From Gammaproteobacteria bacterium (GTDB lineage Bacteria > Pseudomonadota > Gammaproteobacteria > JABDGN01): a stretch of DNA of 5,065 nucleotides. The notes beneath the pieces were generated by a model. The model saw nothing but the letters and a program-made list of their open reading frames with translations, searched no databases and was not told the origin of the DNA. Position numbers and translations under genes: made by a program. The stretch is taken from the NCBI GenBank assembly GCA_016763565.1, contig JAESTO010000125.1, forward strand, positions 1 through 5,065, read 5' to 3'. The stretch's first letter is position 1. Each line of letters begins with the position of its first letter. Of the stretch, positions 1 through 5,065 are shown in pieces.

Positions 1-2249
1 AGGCCATCACCTTGACAGGCTTCGCAACGGCCACCTTCGACATTAAAGCTAAACCGTCCTGGTTTATACCCACGTGCACGCGCTTCTGGTGTTGCAGTAA
101 ATAATTCACGAATGGGCGTAAACATACCGGTGTACGTGGCCGGATTAGAACGTGGGGTACGGCCAATTGGGCTTTGGTTAATGTCAACCACTTTATCAAA
201 ATATTCAATGCCATTAATTGCTTGGTGGCTTGCTGTCGATTTAGCGTCGGCTTTATTTAAGCGATGTGCGGCAAACGGATAAAGCGTGTGATTAATCAAG
301 GTCGATTTTCCTGAACCTGACACACCCGTAATACAGGTCATTACACCAACCGGAATATCAACGGTAATATTTTGTAAATTATTACCGCTAGCACCCACAA
401 TTGTTAGCTGGCGATTAGGATCAATGGTTGAACGTTTTTTTGGCACGGCGATGTAACGTTTGCCCGATAAATATTGCCCCGTTATTGAGGCCTTATTTTT
501 TTTGATGGTGGTCACCGAGCCTTGAGCTACCACTTGACCACCGTGCACACCCGCACCAGGGCCAATATCAATCACATGATCAGCATGACGAATAGCTTCT
601 TCATCATGTTCAACGACAAGTACGGTGTTGCCCAAATCACGCAAATGAAAAAGGGTGTTTAATAAGCGTTGATTATCGCGTTGGTGTAAGCCGATGGATG
701 GCTCGTCAAGAATGTACATGACACCGACTAATCCTGAACCAATTTGACTGGCTAAACGAATTCGCTGTGCTTCACCACCTGATAAGGTATCAGCGCTGCG
801 GCTTAGGGTTAAATAATTTAGGCCGACATTGTTTAAAAACGATAAGCGATCCGTTACTTCCTTTAATATTTTTTCGGCAATTTTTCCGCGTTTCCCCGTC
901 AGTTTTAATTTTTGAAAAAATATTAATGCTTGTTCAATCGGCCAATCAACGATCGCTGTTAAGGATTTATTTTTGACGAAAACATGGCGTGCTGCTTCGC
1001 ATAAACGTGCGCCGTGACAATCAGGGCATTCTTGGTGGCTAAGGTATTTATTTAAAAATTCACGCACTGATGAAGAATCAGTTTCACGATAACGGCGCTC
1101 CATGTTTGGAATGACCCCTTCAAAGGGTTGTGTTTTTTGGTATTTTTTGCCACTACTTTCTGTCACGTAAGTAAAAGAAATTGCTTCATCACCACTGCCA
1201 TATAAAATAACGTCGCGAAATTTTTTAGGTAAGGTGTGATAAGTCTGTTCAATATCAAAACCGTAATGATTGGCCAGGGTAGACAGCAAATGAAAATAAT
1301 AGCTATTACTGTGATCCCAGCCACGGATAGCGCCGCCTGATAGACTTAGTTTAGGGTCATGAATTACCCGGTCAAGATCAAAAAATTGTTTGACACCAAG
1401 ACCATCACAGGTTGAACAAGCTCCAACCGGATTATTAAAGGAAAATAAACGTGGTTCTAACTCTGCTAAGCTATAGCCACAATGTGGGCAAGCAAAGGCA
1501 TTAGAAAATATATGGGGTTTTTTCTTTTGATGCTTGTTGATATCAAATACATGGGCAATACCGTTAGTTAATTGCAGTGCTGTTTCAAAGGATTCAGCTA
1601 AACGTTGTTGTAATTCCTTTTTTACTTTGAAACGATCAACGATGATGTCAATGGTATGTTTTTTACGCAAATCGAGTTTAGGTGGTTCATCTAATTCATA
1701 CATTTCATTATTAATTCTGGCACGAATAAATCCTTGACTGCGTAATGATTCTAATAATTGTACAAATTCACCTTTGCGATTTTGCACTATTGGTGCGGTG
1801 ATCATTAACAGGGTGCCCTCAGGTTGCGCTAATACCGTATCGACCATTTGGCTAACACTTTGCGCCGCTAAAATGATATTGTGCTGTGGGCAACGTGGCT
1901 CACCAACGCGGGCATACAGCAAACGCAAATAATCGTAAATTTCTGTAATGGTGCCAACGGTTGAACGTGGATTATGGGAGGTTGATTTCTGCTGAATTGA
2001 AATAGCAGGGGATAAACCTTCGATAGAATCGACATCGGGTTTTTCCATCATGGATAAAAATTGTCGCGCATAAGCTGATAATGATTCAACATAACGGCGT
2101 TGCCCTTCAGCGTACAACGTATCAAATGCCAGGGATGATTTCCCTGAACCAGATAAACCGGTAATAACCACCAACTTGTTGCGTGGGATGGTTAAGTCGA
2201 TATTTTTTAAATTGTGGGTGCGTGCACCGCGAATGTGTATATTTTCCAT
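1..2249 (-). CDS. uvrA: UvrABC excinuclease subunit A (3' end outside window)
   Basis: UvrA is the dimeric ATPase that finds bulky DNA lesions and loads UvrB during cytoplasmic nucleotide excision repair. The frame opens at ATG 2249-2247 ([17 protein letters not shown]) and runs without a stop to the left edge: 749 codons of a family usually near 940 residues. Visible in order: first Walker [10 protein letters not shown] (residues 31-39); first zinc module C254-x2-C257 and C278-x2-C281; ABC signature LSGGEAQ from L489; Walker B-type [13 protein letters not shown] (514-526); second Walker [10 protein letters not shown] (642-650, K648); and the first cysteine pair of the C-terminal zinc finger, C742 and C745 ([11 protein letters not shown]). 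Spacing matches E. coli UvrA within one or two residues, so the start is secure. The second signature and the other zinc cysteines lie beyond the edge. It is divergent from yajR. There is no Shine-Dalgarno sequence before the ATG and no LexA-type CTGT-N8-ACAG box in the 45-bp spacer, so SOS control is not evident here. Confidence 0.98.
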   Translation of the reverse strand, partial: MENIHIRGARTHNLKNIDLTIPRNKLVVITGLSGSGKSSLAFDTLYAEGQRRYVESLSAYARQFLSMMEKPDVDSIEGLSPAISIQQKSTSHNPRSTVGTITEIYDYLRLLYARVGEPRCPQHNIILAAQSVSQMVDTVLAQPEGTLLMITAPIVQNRKGEFVQLLESLRSQGFIRARINNEMYELDEPPKLDLRKKHTIDIIVDRFKVKKELQQRLAESFETALQLTNGIAHVFDINKHQKKKPHIFSNAFACPHCGYSLAELEPRLFSFNNPVGACSTCDGLGVKQFFDLDRVIHDPKLSLSGGAIRGWDHSNSYYFHLLSTLANHYGFDIEQTYHTLPKKFRDVILYGSGDEAISFTYVTESSGKKYQKTQPFEGVIPNMERRYRETDSSSVREFLNKYLSHQECPDCHGARLCEAARHVFVKNKSLTAIVDWPIEQALIFFQKLKLTGKRGKIAEKILKEVTDRLSFLNNVGLNYLTLSRSADTLSGGEAQRIRLASQIGSGLVGVMYILDEPSIGLHQRDNQRLLNTLFHLRDLGNTVLVVEHDEEAIRHADHVIDIGPGAGVHGGQVVAQGSVTTIKKNKASITGQYLSGKRYIAVPKKRSTIDPNRQLTIVGASGNNLQNITVDIPVGVMTCITGVSGSGKSTLINHTLYPFAAHRLNKADAKSTASHQAINGIEYFDKVVDINQSPIGRTPRSNPATYTGMFTPIRELFTATPEARARGYKPGRFSFNVEGGRCEACQGDG

Positions 2250-2258
2250 AGGGACAAC

Positions 2259-2264
2259 ATTATA
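2259..2264 (-). promoter_or_regulatory. Predicted -10 box of uvrA (TATAAT)
   Basis: On the minus strand, positions 2264 to 2259 read exactly TATAAT. The last T is 9 bases before the uvrA ATG, so a typical start site about 7 bases downstream falls 2-4 bases before the ATG. The mRNA would be nearly leaderless. No good -35 hexamer sits 16-18 bp upstream; at 16 bp spacing the position is ATTATA, the complement of the yajR -10 box. The call rests on sequence match and position only. Confidence 0.5.
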
Positions 2265-2280
2265 CCGGTTAACCCTATAG

Positions 2281-2286
2281 TATAAT
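2281..2286 (+). promoter_or_regulatory. Predicted -10 box of yajR-ssb (TATAAT)
   Basis: A perfect TATAAT lies 8 bases before the yajR ATG at 2295. Initiation 6-8 bases after the box would fall within about two bases of the ATG, predicting a leaderless or nearly leaderless transcript. No consensus -35 is present; the best 16-bp-spaced hexamer is ATTATA (2259-2264), which is the opposite-strand uvrA -10 box. The box likely drives yajR and, by read-through, ssb. Confidence 0.5.
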
Positions 2287-2294
2287 CTCTAGCA

Positions 2295-3653
2295 ATGAAT
2301 AAAACTGAAAAAAAAACGGCACTGTCTCTCGCGGCTATCTTTGCTTTTCGGATGCTGGGATTATTTATGATCCTACCGACATTTGCTCTTTATGCACAAC
2401 AATTGCATCATATTACGCCAACCTTAATAGGTGTGGCTCTGGGCATTTACGGGTTAACACAAGCCTGCTTGCAAATTCCCTTTGGTTTTTTATCCGATCG
2501 TTTTGGCCGTAAGCCGCTGATTTTAATCGGCTTAATATTATTTGCAATAGGCAGTGTGGTAGCGGCATTATCCCATTCAATTTGGGGCATCATTATCGGT
2601 CGTGCCTTACAGGGCTCTGGTGCTGTGGGCAGTGTAACCTTGGCGTTACTAACCGATTTAATCCGTGAGGAACAGCGCACTAAAGCGATGGCGATTGTTG
2701 GGATGATGATTGGGTTGTCTTTTGCAGTGGCGATGGTATTAGGACCCATTATCAGCGCCTGGTTCAGTGTGTCAGGTATTTTTTGGTTAACTTCTTTATT
2801 AGCATTAGCCGGCATTGCCATTTTATTTACCACTGTACCGACACCAACCCATTGCCGTTTACAACGCGATGCTGAGCCAGTGCCCCAACTGATTAAATCG
2901 ATGTTAAGCAATGGTGAATTATTGCGCTTAAATTTTGGTATTTTCACCTTGCATGCGGTCTTAACTGCCAGCTTTTTAGTGGTGCCCATCGCGCTGCAAC
3001 GCGTTGGTTTAGTTGCGAGCCAGCAATGGCTGCTGTATTTACCCGTATTAGTATTGGCATTTTTCACCATGTTCCCTTTTATTATTATGGCAGAAAAACG
3101 ACGACAAATGAAAACGGTTTTTTCAGCTGCCATTGCGGTATTAATTATTACCCAGCTGCTACTGTGGGTTGGCTATACTTCTAGCATTGTTATTGCCATA
3201 GCTTTATTTTTGTTTTTCACTGCCTTTACATTATTGGAGGCGAGCTTACCCTCATTAATTGCCAAAACTGCGCCGGCCGGTAGCAAAGGAACCGCGATGG
3301 GCATTTATTCCTCATCACAATTTTTAGGAATTTTTGTGGGCGGCAGTGTCGGTGGTTGGCTATATAGCCTCTACAGTTTTTCAGCCATCTTTTTGGGCGG
3401 CGCGATTTTATTGGCCATTTGGTTGGTTTTAGCTATTGGTATGAAAAAGCCACGCTATTTGGCAACATATACGCTAAACATTGGTAGAATAAGCAGCAAG
3501 CAAGCTGGCATACTTCAGCAACAATTGCTTAATACGCCAGGCGTTGCCGACGCATTAATATTGGTTAATGATGGTGTCGCTTATTTAAAGATTAATAATC
3601 GTGTGGTTGATAAAAAACAGTTACAACGATTTTCTGTAGAGAATGATAATTAA
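2295..3653 (+). CDS. yajR: YajR-type MFS transporter with C-terminal YAM-like domain
   Basis: This is a 452-residue inner-membrane protein of the major facilitator superfamily, probably a proton-coupled exporter; its substrate cannot be read from sequence. It matches E. coli YajR (about 454 residues) along its length: [10 protein letters not shown] (19-28), motif [12 protein letters not shown] (64-74, with D68, R72, K73), RALQGSGA (103-110), RTKAMA (128-133), VLGPII (148-153), LRLNFGIF (210-217), and [10 protein letters not shown] with [15 protein letters not shown] (327-355). About twelve hydrophobic segments fall between residues 10 and 384. A soluble tail of roughly 60 residues (about 392-448, with [20 protein letters not shown]) matches the ferredoxin-like YAM domain of YajR. 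The start ATG sits just before the first membrane segment, but no Shine-Dalgarno sequence precedes it. The gene is divergent from uvrA, and ssb follows after 17 bp, so the two are probably co-transcribed. Confidence 0.93.
   Translation: MNKTEKKTALSLAAIFAFRMLGLFMILPTFALYAQQLHHITPTLIGVALGIYGLTQACLQIPFGFLSDRFGRKPLILIGLILFAIGSVVAALSHSIWGIIIGRALQGSGAVGSVTLALLTDLIREEQRTKAMAIVGMMIGLSFAVAMVLGPIISAWFSVSGIFWLTSLLALAGIAILFTTVPTPTHCRLQRDAEPVPQLIKSMLSNGELLRLNFGIFTLHAVLTASFLVVPIALQRVGLVASQQWLLYLPVLVLAFFTMFPFIIMAEKRRQMKTVFSAAIAVLIITQLLLWVGYTSSIVIAIALFLFFTAFTLLEASLPSLIAKTAPAGSKGTAMGIYSSSQFLGIFVGGSVGGWLYSLYSFSAIFLGGAILLAIWLVLAIGMKKPRYLATYTLNIGRISSKQAGILQQQLLNTPGVADALILVNDGVAYLKINNRVVDKKQLQRFSVENDN
3645..3650 (+). 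promoter_or_regulatory. Possible internal -10 box for ssb (GATAAT)
   Basis: GATAAT (one mismatch to TATAAT) overlaps the last codons of yajR. A weak TTACAA hexamer (3621-3626) lies 18 bp upstream and matches only three of six -35 consensus positions. Initiation near 3657 would leave a short leader that barely includes the ssb ribosome binding site. A separate ssb promoter makes sense for an abundant protein, but this match is weak and could be chance. Confidence 0.25.
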
Positions 3654-3657
3654 GTTT

Positions 3658-3662
3658 GGAGG
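3658..3662 (+). promoter_or_regulatory. Ribosome binding site of ssb (GGAGG)
   Basis: GGAGG lies 8 bases before ATG 3671 and fixes that codon as the start. An in-frame TTG at 3656 overlaps this site and so cannot be the start. The site contrasts with uvrA and yajR, neither of which has a recognisable Shine-Dalgarno sequence. Confidence 0.9.
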
Positions 3663-3670
3663 ACATACAT

Positions 3671-4144
3671 ATGTCACGAGGTATAAATAAAGTTATATTA
3701 ATTGGTAATTTGGGGGGAGAGCCAGAAGTGCGTTATTTGCCCAATGGTGGTGCGGTAACAACAATTAATATCGCTACATCCGATAGTTGGAAAGATAAAC
3801 AAACGGGCGAAAAACAAGAGCGTACCGAATGGCATCGCGTGGTGTTTTTTAATCGTCTTGCCGAAATTGCTGGAGAATATTTGAAAAAAGGTTCAAAAGT
3901 TTATGTTGATGGTCGTTTACAAACACGTAAATGGCAAGATAAATCAGGACAAGATCGCTATACTACAGAAATTGTTGGCAACGAAATGCAAATGCTTGAT
4001 AGCCGTGGTGGCAGCACGGATAGTGCTTATCCAGAGAATACCGCAAAGCCAGCGGCAGCTAGCCAAGCAAGTAATGTGCCACCAGCAACGAGTGCTGCGC
4101 CAGCGGCGGCTTCCACTGAATTTGATGACGATATTCCGTTTTAG
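3671..4144 (+). CDS. ssb: Single-stranded DNA-binding protein SSB
   Basis: SSB coats single-stranded DNA as a homotetramer and recruits replication, repair and recombination enzymes through its acidic C-terminal tip. The 157-residue product begins [15 protein letters not shown]. An OB-fold occupies about residues 4-110 and keeps the DNA-stacking aromatics W40, W54, F60 and W88, at the same numbers as mature E. coli SSB, within motifs such as TEWHRVVFF (52-60) and [15 protein letters not shown] (86-100). A linker rich in Ala, Ser, Pro and Thr (about 111-149) follows. It is shorter and less Gly/Gln-rich than in E. coli, giving 157 against 178 residues. The protein ends in the canonical tip DDDIPF (152-157). 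The start is set by the GGAGG at 3658. The gene lies 17 bp after yajR and ends 18 bp before a strong terminator, so it is the last gene of its transcription unit. Confidence 0.98.
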   Translation: MSRGINKVILIGNLGGEPEVRYLPNGGAVTTINIATSDSWKDKQTGEKQERTEWHRVVFFNRLAEIAGEYLKKGSKVYVDGRLQTRKWQDKSGQDRYTTEIVGNEMQMLDSRGGSTDSAYPENTAKPAAASQASNVPPATSAAPAAASTEFDDDIPF

Positions 4145-4162
4145 CATTTGTTAACAAAGCAT

Positions 4163-4189
4163 AAGCCTCGTAGCCAACGGGGCTTTTTT
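4163..4189 (+). terminator. Rho-independent terminator of ssb
   Basis: AAGCCTCG (4163-4170) pairs with CGGGGCTT (4178-4185) as an 8-bp stem with one G-U pair and a 7-base loop (TAGCCAA). A run of six T (4184-4189) overlaps the end of the stem. It begins 18 bases after the ssb stop codon, the expected place for the end of the yajR-ssb transcript. Confidence 0.88.
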
Positions 4190-4205
4190 GATGTTTTATA
4201 TAGAT

Positions 4206-4261
4206 TGTAGGGATTGGTCTCACACCTGTCCTTTGGGGCAGGTGTGCAACTCGCCTCTACA
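4206..4261. repeat. 56-bp imperfect palindrome, REP- or MITE-like
   Basis: The core is an 11-bp stem, CACACCTGTCC (4221-4231) against GGGCAGGTGTG (4236-4246), with one G-T pair and a 4-base loop TTTG. Outside it, TGTAG (4206-4210) pairs with CTACA (4257-4261) about exactly the same centre, and the intervening 10-base arms pair partially. Equal arm lengths and perfect outer ends suggest one discrete element rather than chance. The ends resemble the TGTAGGG...CTCTACA ends of small palindromic repeats known from proteobacterial genomes. No T-run follows, so it is a poor intrinsic terminator, and no clear target-site duplication is visible. It lies between the ssb terminator and the tRNA gene. 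Confidence 0.55.
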
Positions 4262-4275
4262 TTACATACGAAAAT

Positions 4276-4298
4276 ATAGGCAAACGATCACAGCCTAT
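4276..4298. repeat. Short inverted repeat upstream of tRNA-Arg
   Basis: ATAGGC (4276-4281) and GCCTAT (4293-4298) form a 6-bp stem with an 11-base loop, followed by TTATTTT directly before the tRNA. It could be part of the tRNA 5' leader or a weak hairpin. I could not identify a convincing tRNA promoter here: the nearest -10-like hexamer, TATAGG at 4275, lacks a -35 partner. Confidence 0.3.
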
Positions 4299-4305
4299 TT
4301 ATTTT

Positions 4306-4382
4306 GCCCCGATGGCACAACTGGATAGCGCAATCCCCTCCTAAGGGATAGGTTGTAGGTTCGAATCCTGCTCGGGGCGCCA
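4306..4382 (+). tRNA. tRNA-Arg (anticodon CCU)
   Basis: This 77-base gene folds as a full cloverleaf and reads AGG codons. Acceptor stem GCCCCGA (4306-4312) pairs with TCGGGGC (4372-4378). The anticodon stem ATCCC/GGGAT encloses loop CTCCTAA with CCT at 4340-4342. The T arm GTAGG/CCTGC, with one T-G pair, encloses TTCGAAT (4360-4366). Discriminator G4379 is followed by an encoded CCA (4380-4382). The D loop AACTGGATA has the adenine at canonical position 20 and the anticodon has the central C, both known arginine identity elements. The oddity is the D stem: GCAC (4315-4318) against GCGC (4328-4331) has an A-C mismatch at its third pair. The gene appears to stand alone, in its own space between ssb and the smr gene. 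No terminator with a T-run is seen just downstream. Confidence 0.95.
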
Positions 4383-4577
4383 ATTACATTCTTTAAAATC
4401 AGTAATATACCCAACGAATGAGGTTTCTCGCTATAGCTAGCTATTTACTTTGAAAAGTAAAGATCTCAGCGGCGAGTCGATGTAGGGCGGGGATGGACTA
4501 AATCTATCACGAGGTAGTGATACTAGCGTGTGTTATTTTCCTGATTTTAATCCTATCGAAAAGTAATGTTACGCCTA
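4383..4577. other. Gene-free stretch with several small inverted repeats
   Basis: About 195 bp between tRNA-Arg and the end of the convergent smr gene hold no frame I can assign. Visible structures are: CTCGC (4427-4431) against GCGAG (4472-4476), nested almost concentrically around TTTACTT (4444-4450) and AAGTAAA (4455-4461); a perfect 10-base palindrome TAGCTAGCTA (4434-4443); and TATCAC (4505-4510) against GTGATA (4517-4522) with a 6-base loop. None is followed by a proper T-run on either strand, so none is a clear terminator for the tRNA or for smr. TGTAGGG at 4481-4487 repeats the left end of the 4206-4261 palindrome. It may be a decayed repeat, an unrecognised structured RNA, or eroded gene remnants. 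Confidence 0.4.
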
Positions 4578-4985
4578 CTATTCACCATTATTTTTTAATA
4601 ATACATAGACTGCACCCGTGCCACCATCCTGGGGTAATGCTGAACAGAATGCCAATACGAGATGATACTCTCGCAATTGTTGATTAATATAATTTTTTAA
4701 AATAGGCGCATCAGGTGTCTGGCTGCTAAGGCCTTTACCATGAATAATGCGGATACAACGTAGATTATTATGGCTGCTTTGTGCAATAAATTGTGGGATA
4801 ATTTCTTGTGCTTGTACCACGGTGAAACCATGCAGGTCACATTCTGCCTGCGGAAAGATTTTTCCTTGACGTAATTTTCTTATGAGCTTATTTTGAATAC
4901 CTGGACGTGAAAAATTTAAGGGACTACGCCCCAAGACCGTGCTGGACGCTATCGTCATATTTTCAACAGGTTGAGTGCTTCCCAT
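4578..4985 (-). CDS. Smr-domain protein, probable N-terminal truncation
   Basis: This is a 135-residue protein with a complete Smr (small MutS-related) domain, a fold associated with nucleic-acid endonuclease or RNA-cleaving activity; the cellular role of this copy cannot be read from sequence. The family block starts around residue 24 with FSRPGIQNKLIRKLRQG (25-41), then ECDLHGFTVVQAQ (48-60, DLHG 50-53), RIIHGKG (79-85) and GGTGAVYVLL (121-130). It resembles SmrA/YdaL-type proteins, which usually run about 180-190 residues with some 50 more residues upstream. Here an in-frame TGA (4994-4992) lies three codons before ATG 4985, so that extension is missing. The true start may be ATG 4958-4956 (126 residues), whose ATGA overlaps the stop of the truncated deaminase frame and would suit translational coupling. 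Neither start has a well-spaced ribosome binding site. The gene ends in tandem TAG codons on the minus strand and converges on the tRNA gene. Confidence 0.82.
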   Translation of the reverse strand: MGSTQPVENMTIASSTVLGRSPLNFSRPGIQNKLIRKLRQGKIFPQAECDLHGFTVVQAQEIIPQFIAQSSHNNLRCIRIIHGKGLSSQTPDAPILKNYINQQLREYHLVLAFCSALPQDGGTGAVYVLLKNNGE

Positions 4986-5065
4986 ACATAATCAGCGTCA
5001 CCTTCCTCCCCGGCATGAGCAACCGGAATGTAGCCAGCTTCCACAGAAGCTTTAAAGACTTTTTC
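4955..5065 (-). pseudogene. add: Adenosine/adenine deaminase fragment, C-terminally truncated
   Basis: Entering from the right edge, 36 codons read EKVFKASVEAGYIPVAHAG and continue through EEGDADYVWEALNLLKI to a TGA at 4957-4955. HAGEEG followed by YVWEALNLLK is the hallmark block around the catalytic glutamate of the adenosine/adenine deaminase family, closest by eye to the Pseudomonas-type adenine deaminase. Such enzymes deaminate adenosine or adenine in purine salvage. Family members of about 320-340 residues continue with a RIDHG motif (catalytic His) and later an S/T-D-D-P motif (metal-binding Asp), roughly 110 residues in all. None of that follows; the smr frame takes over within about 30 bases. 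A relic of the RIDHG codons (CAGCACGGT, minus 4944-4936) may persist out of frame, which is inference. The product should be inactive. The N-terminal part lies outside the window. Family assignment is fairly firm; the pseudogene call depends on the unseen part. Confidence 0.72.

Noticed and set aside
767..1737. Short plus-strand frames at 767-976 and 1534-1737
   Set aside because: Both lie antisense to the conserved uvrA reading frame and encode nothing recognisable.
2447..3133. A long minus-strand open frame (228 codons) inside yajR
   Set aside because: It is fully antisense to a well-conserved transporter, its translation has no recognisable motif, and long antisense frames are common opposite hydrophobic coding sequence.
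3618..3637. An ACAG...CTGT inverted repeat before ssb as a LexA operator
   Set aside because: The half-sites are in the reverse order and too far apart for CTGT-N8-ACAG.
3656..3670. A TTG-initiated N-terminal extension of SSB by five residues
   Set aside because: The TTG overlaps the GGAGG ribosome binding site, and SSB proteins begin at the M-S-R-G or M-A-S-R-G level, which fits ATG 3671.
3903..4154. Alternative plus- and minus-strand frames over the 3' half of ssb
   Set aside because: They overlap the clearly conserved SSB frame and have low-complexity translations produced by the linker codons.
4418..4453. A tiny frame MRFLAIASYLL with a signal-peptide-like look
   Set aside because: Eleven codons, no ribosome binding site, and it lies across inverted repeats; chance is the simplest explanation.
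4306..4577. A phage or island attachment site at the tRNA-Arg 3' end
   Set aside because: I found no second copy of the tRNA 3' segment in the window and no integrase gene nearby.
4517..4687. A GTG-started 56-codon plus-strand frame with a hydrophobic start (ILACVIFLILIL)
   Set aside because: About two thirds of it is antisense to the conserved Smr gene, the GAGG before it is only two bases away, and it matches no family I know.

Overview
The window is ordinary chromosomal housekeeping DNA from a moderately AT-rich gammaproteobacterium. UvrA, a YajR-type transporter and SSB all match their E. coli counterparts closely by eye. The order uvrA / MFS transporter / ssb and the AT-rich third codon positions would suit a Legionella- or Coxiella-like lineage, but that placement is inference. 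I found no CRISPR array, prophage, insertion sequence or toxin system, and no convincing undescribed system. The interest lies in small structural features and one genome scar.

Layout. Positions 1-2249 (minus strand) hold the first 749 codons of uvrA, whose 3' end lies beyond the left edge. A 45-bp divergent spacer (2250-2294) carries two consensus TATAAT boxes as an inverted repeat, each within 10 bases of a start codon. On the plus strand, yajR (2295-3653, an inner-membrane MFS transporter with a small C-terminal domain) is followed after 17 bp by ssb (3671-4144, single-stranded DNA-binding protein). A rho-independent terminator (4163-4189) then closes this transcription unit. Next come a 56-bp imperfect palindrome (4206-4261) and a tRNA-Arg(CCU) gene with encoded CCA (4306-4382). 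About 195 bp without a recognisable gene but with several small inverted repeats follows. The right end is on the minus strand: an Smr-domain gene (4578-4985) directly downstream of, and overlapping, an adenosine/adenine deaminase frame that stops just after the HAGEEG motif (4955-5065).

How the parts relate. UvrA (damage recognition in nucleotide excision repair) and SSB (protection of single-stranded DNA in replication, repair and recombination) are a widespread divergent neighbourhood; the transporter sits between them. The right end looks like a scar. The deaminase has lost its C-terminal third, including expected catalytic and metal-binding residues, and the Smr protein lacks the N-terminal extension usual in proteobacterial Smr proteins. 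A single deletion fusing two neighbouring minus-strand genes would explain both.
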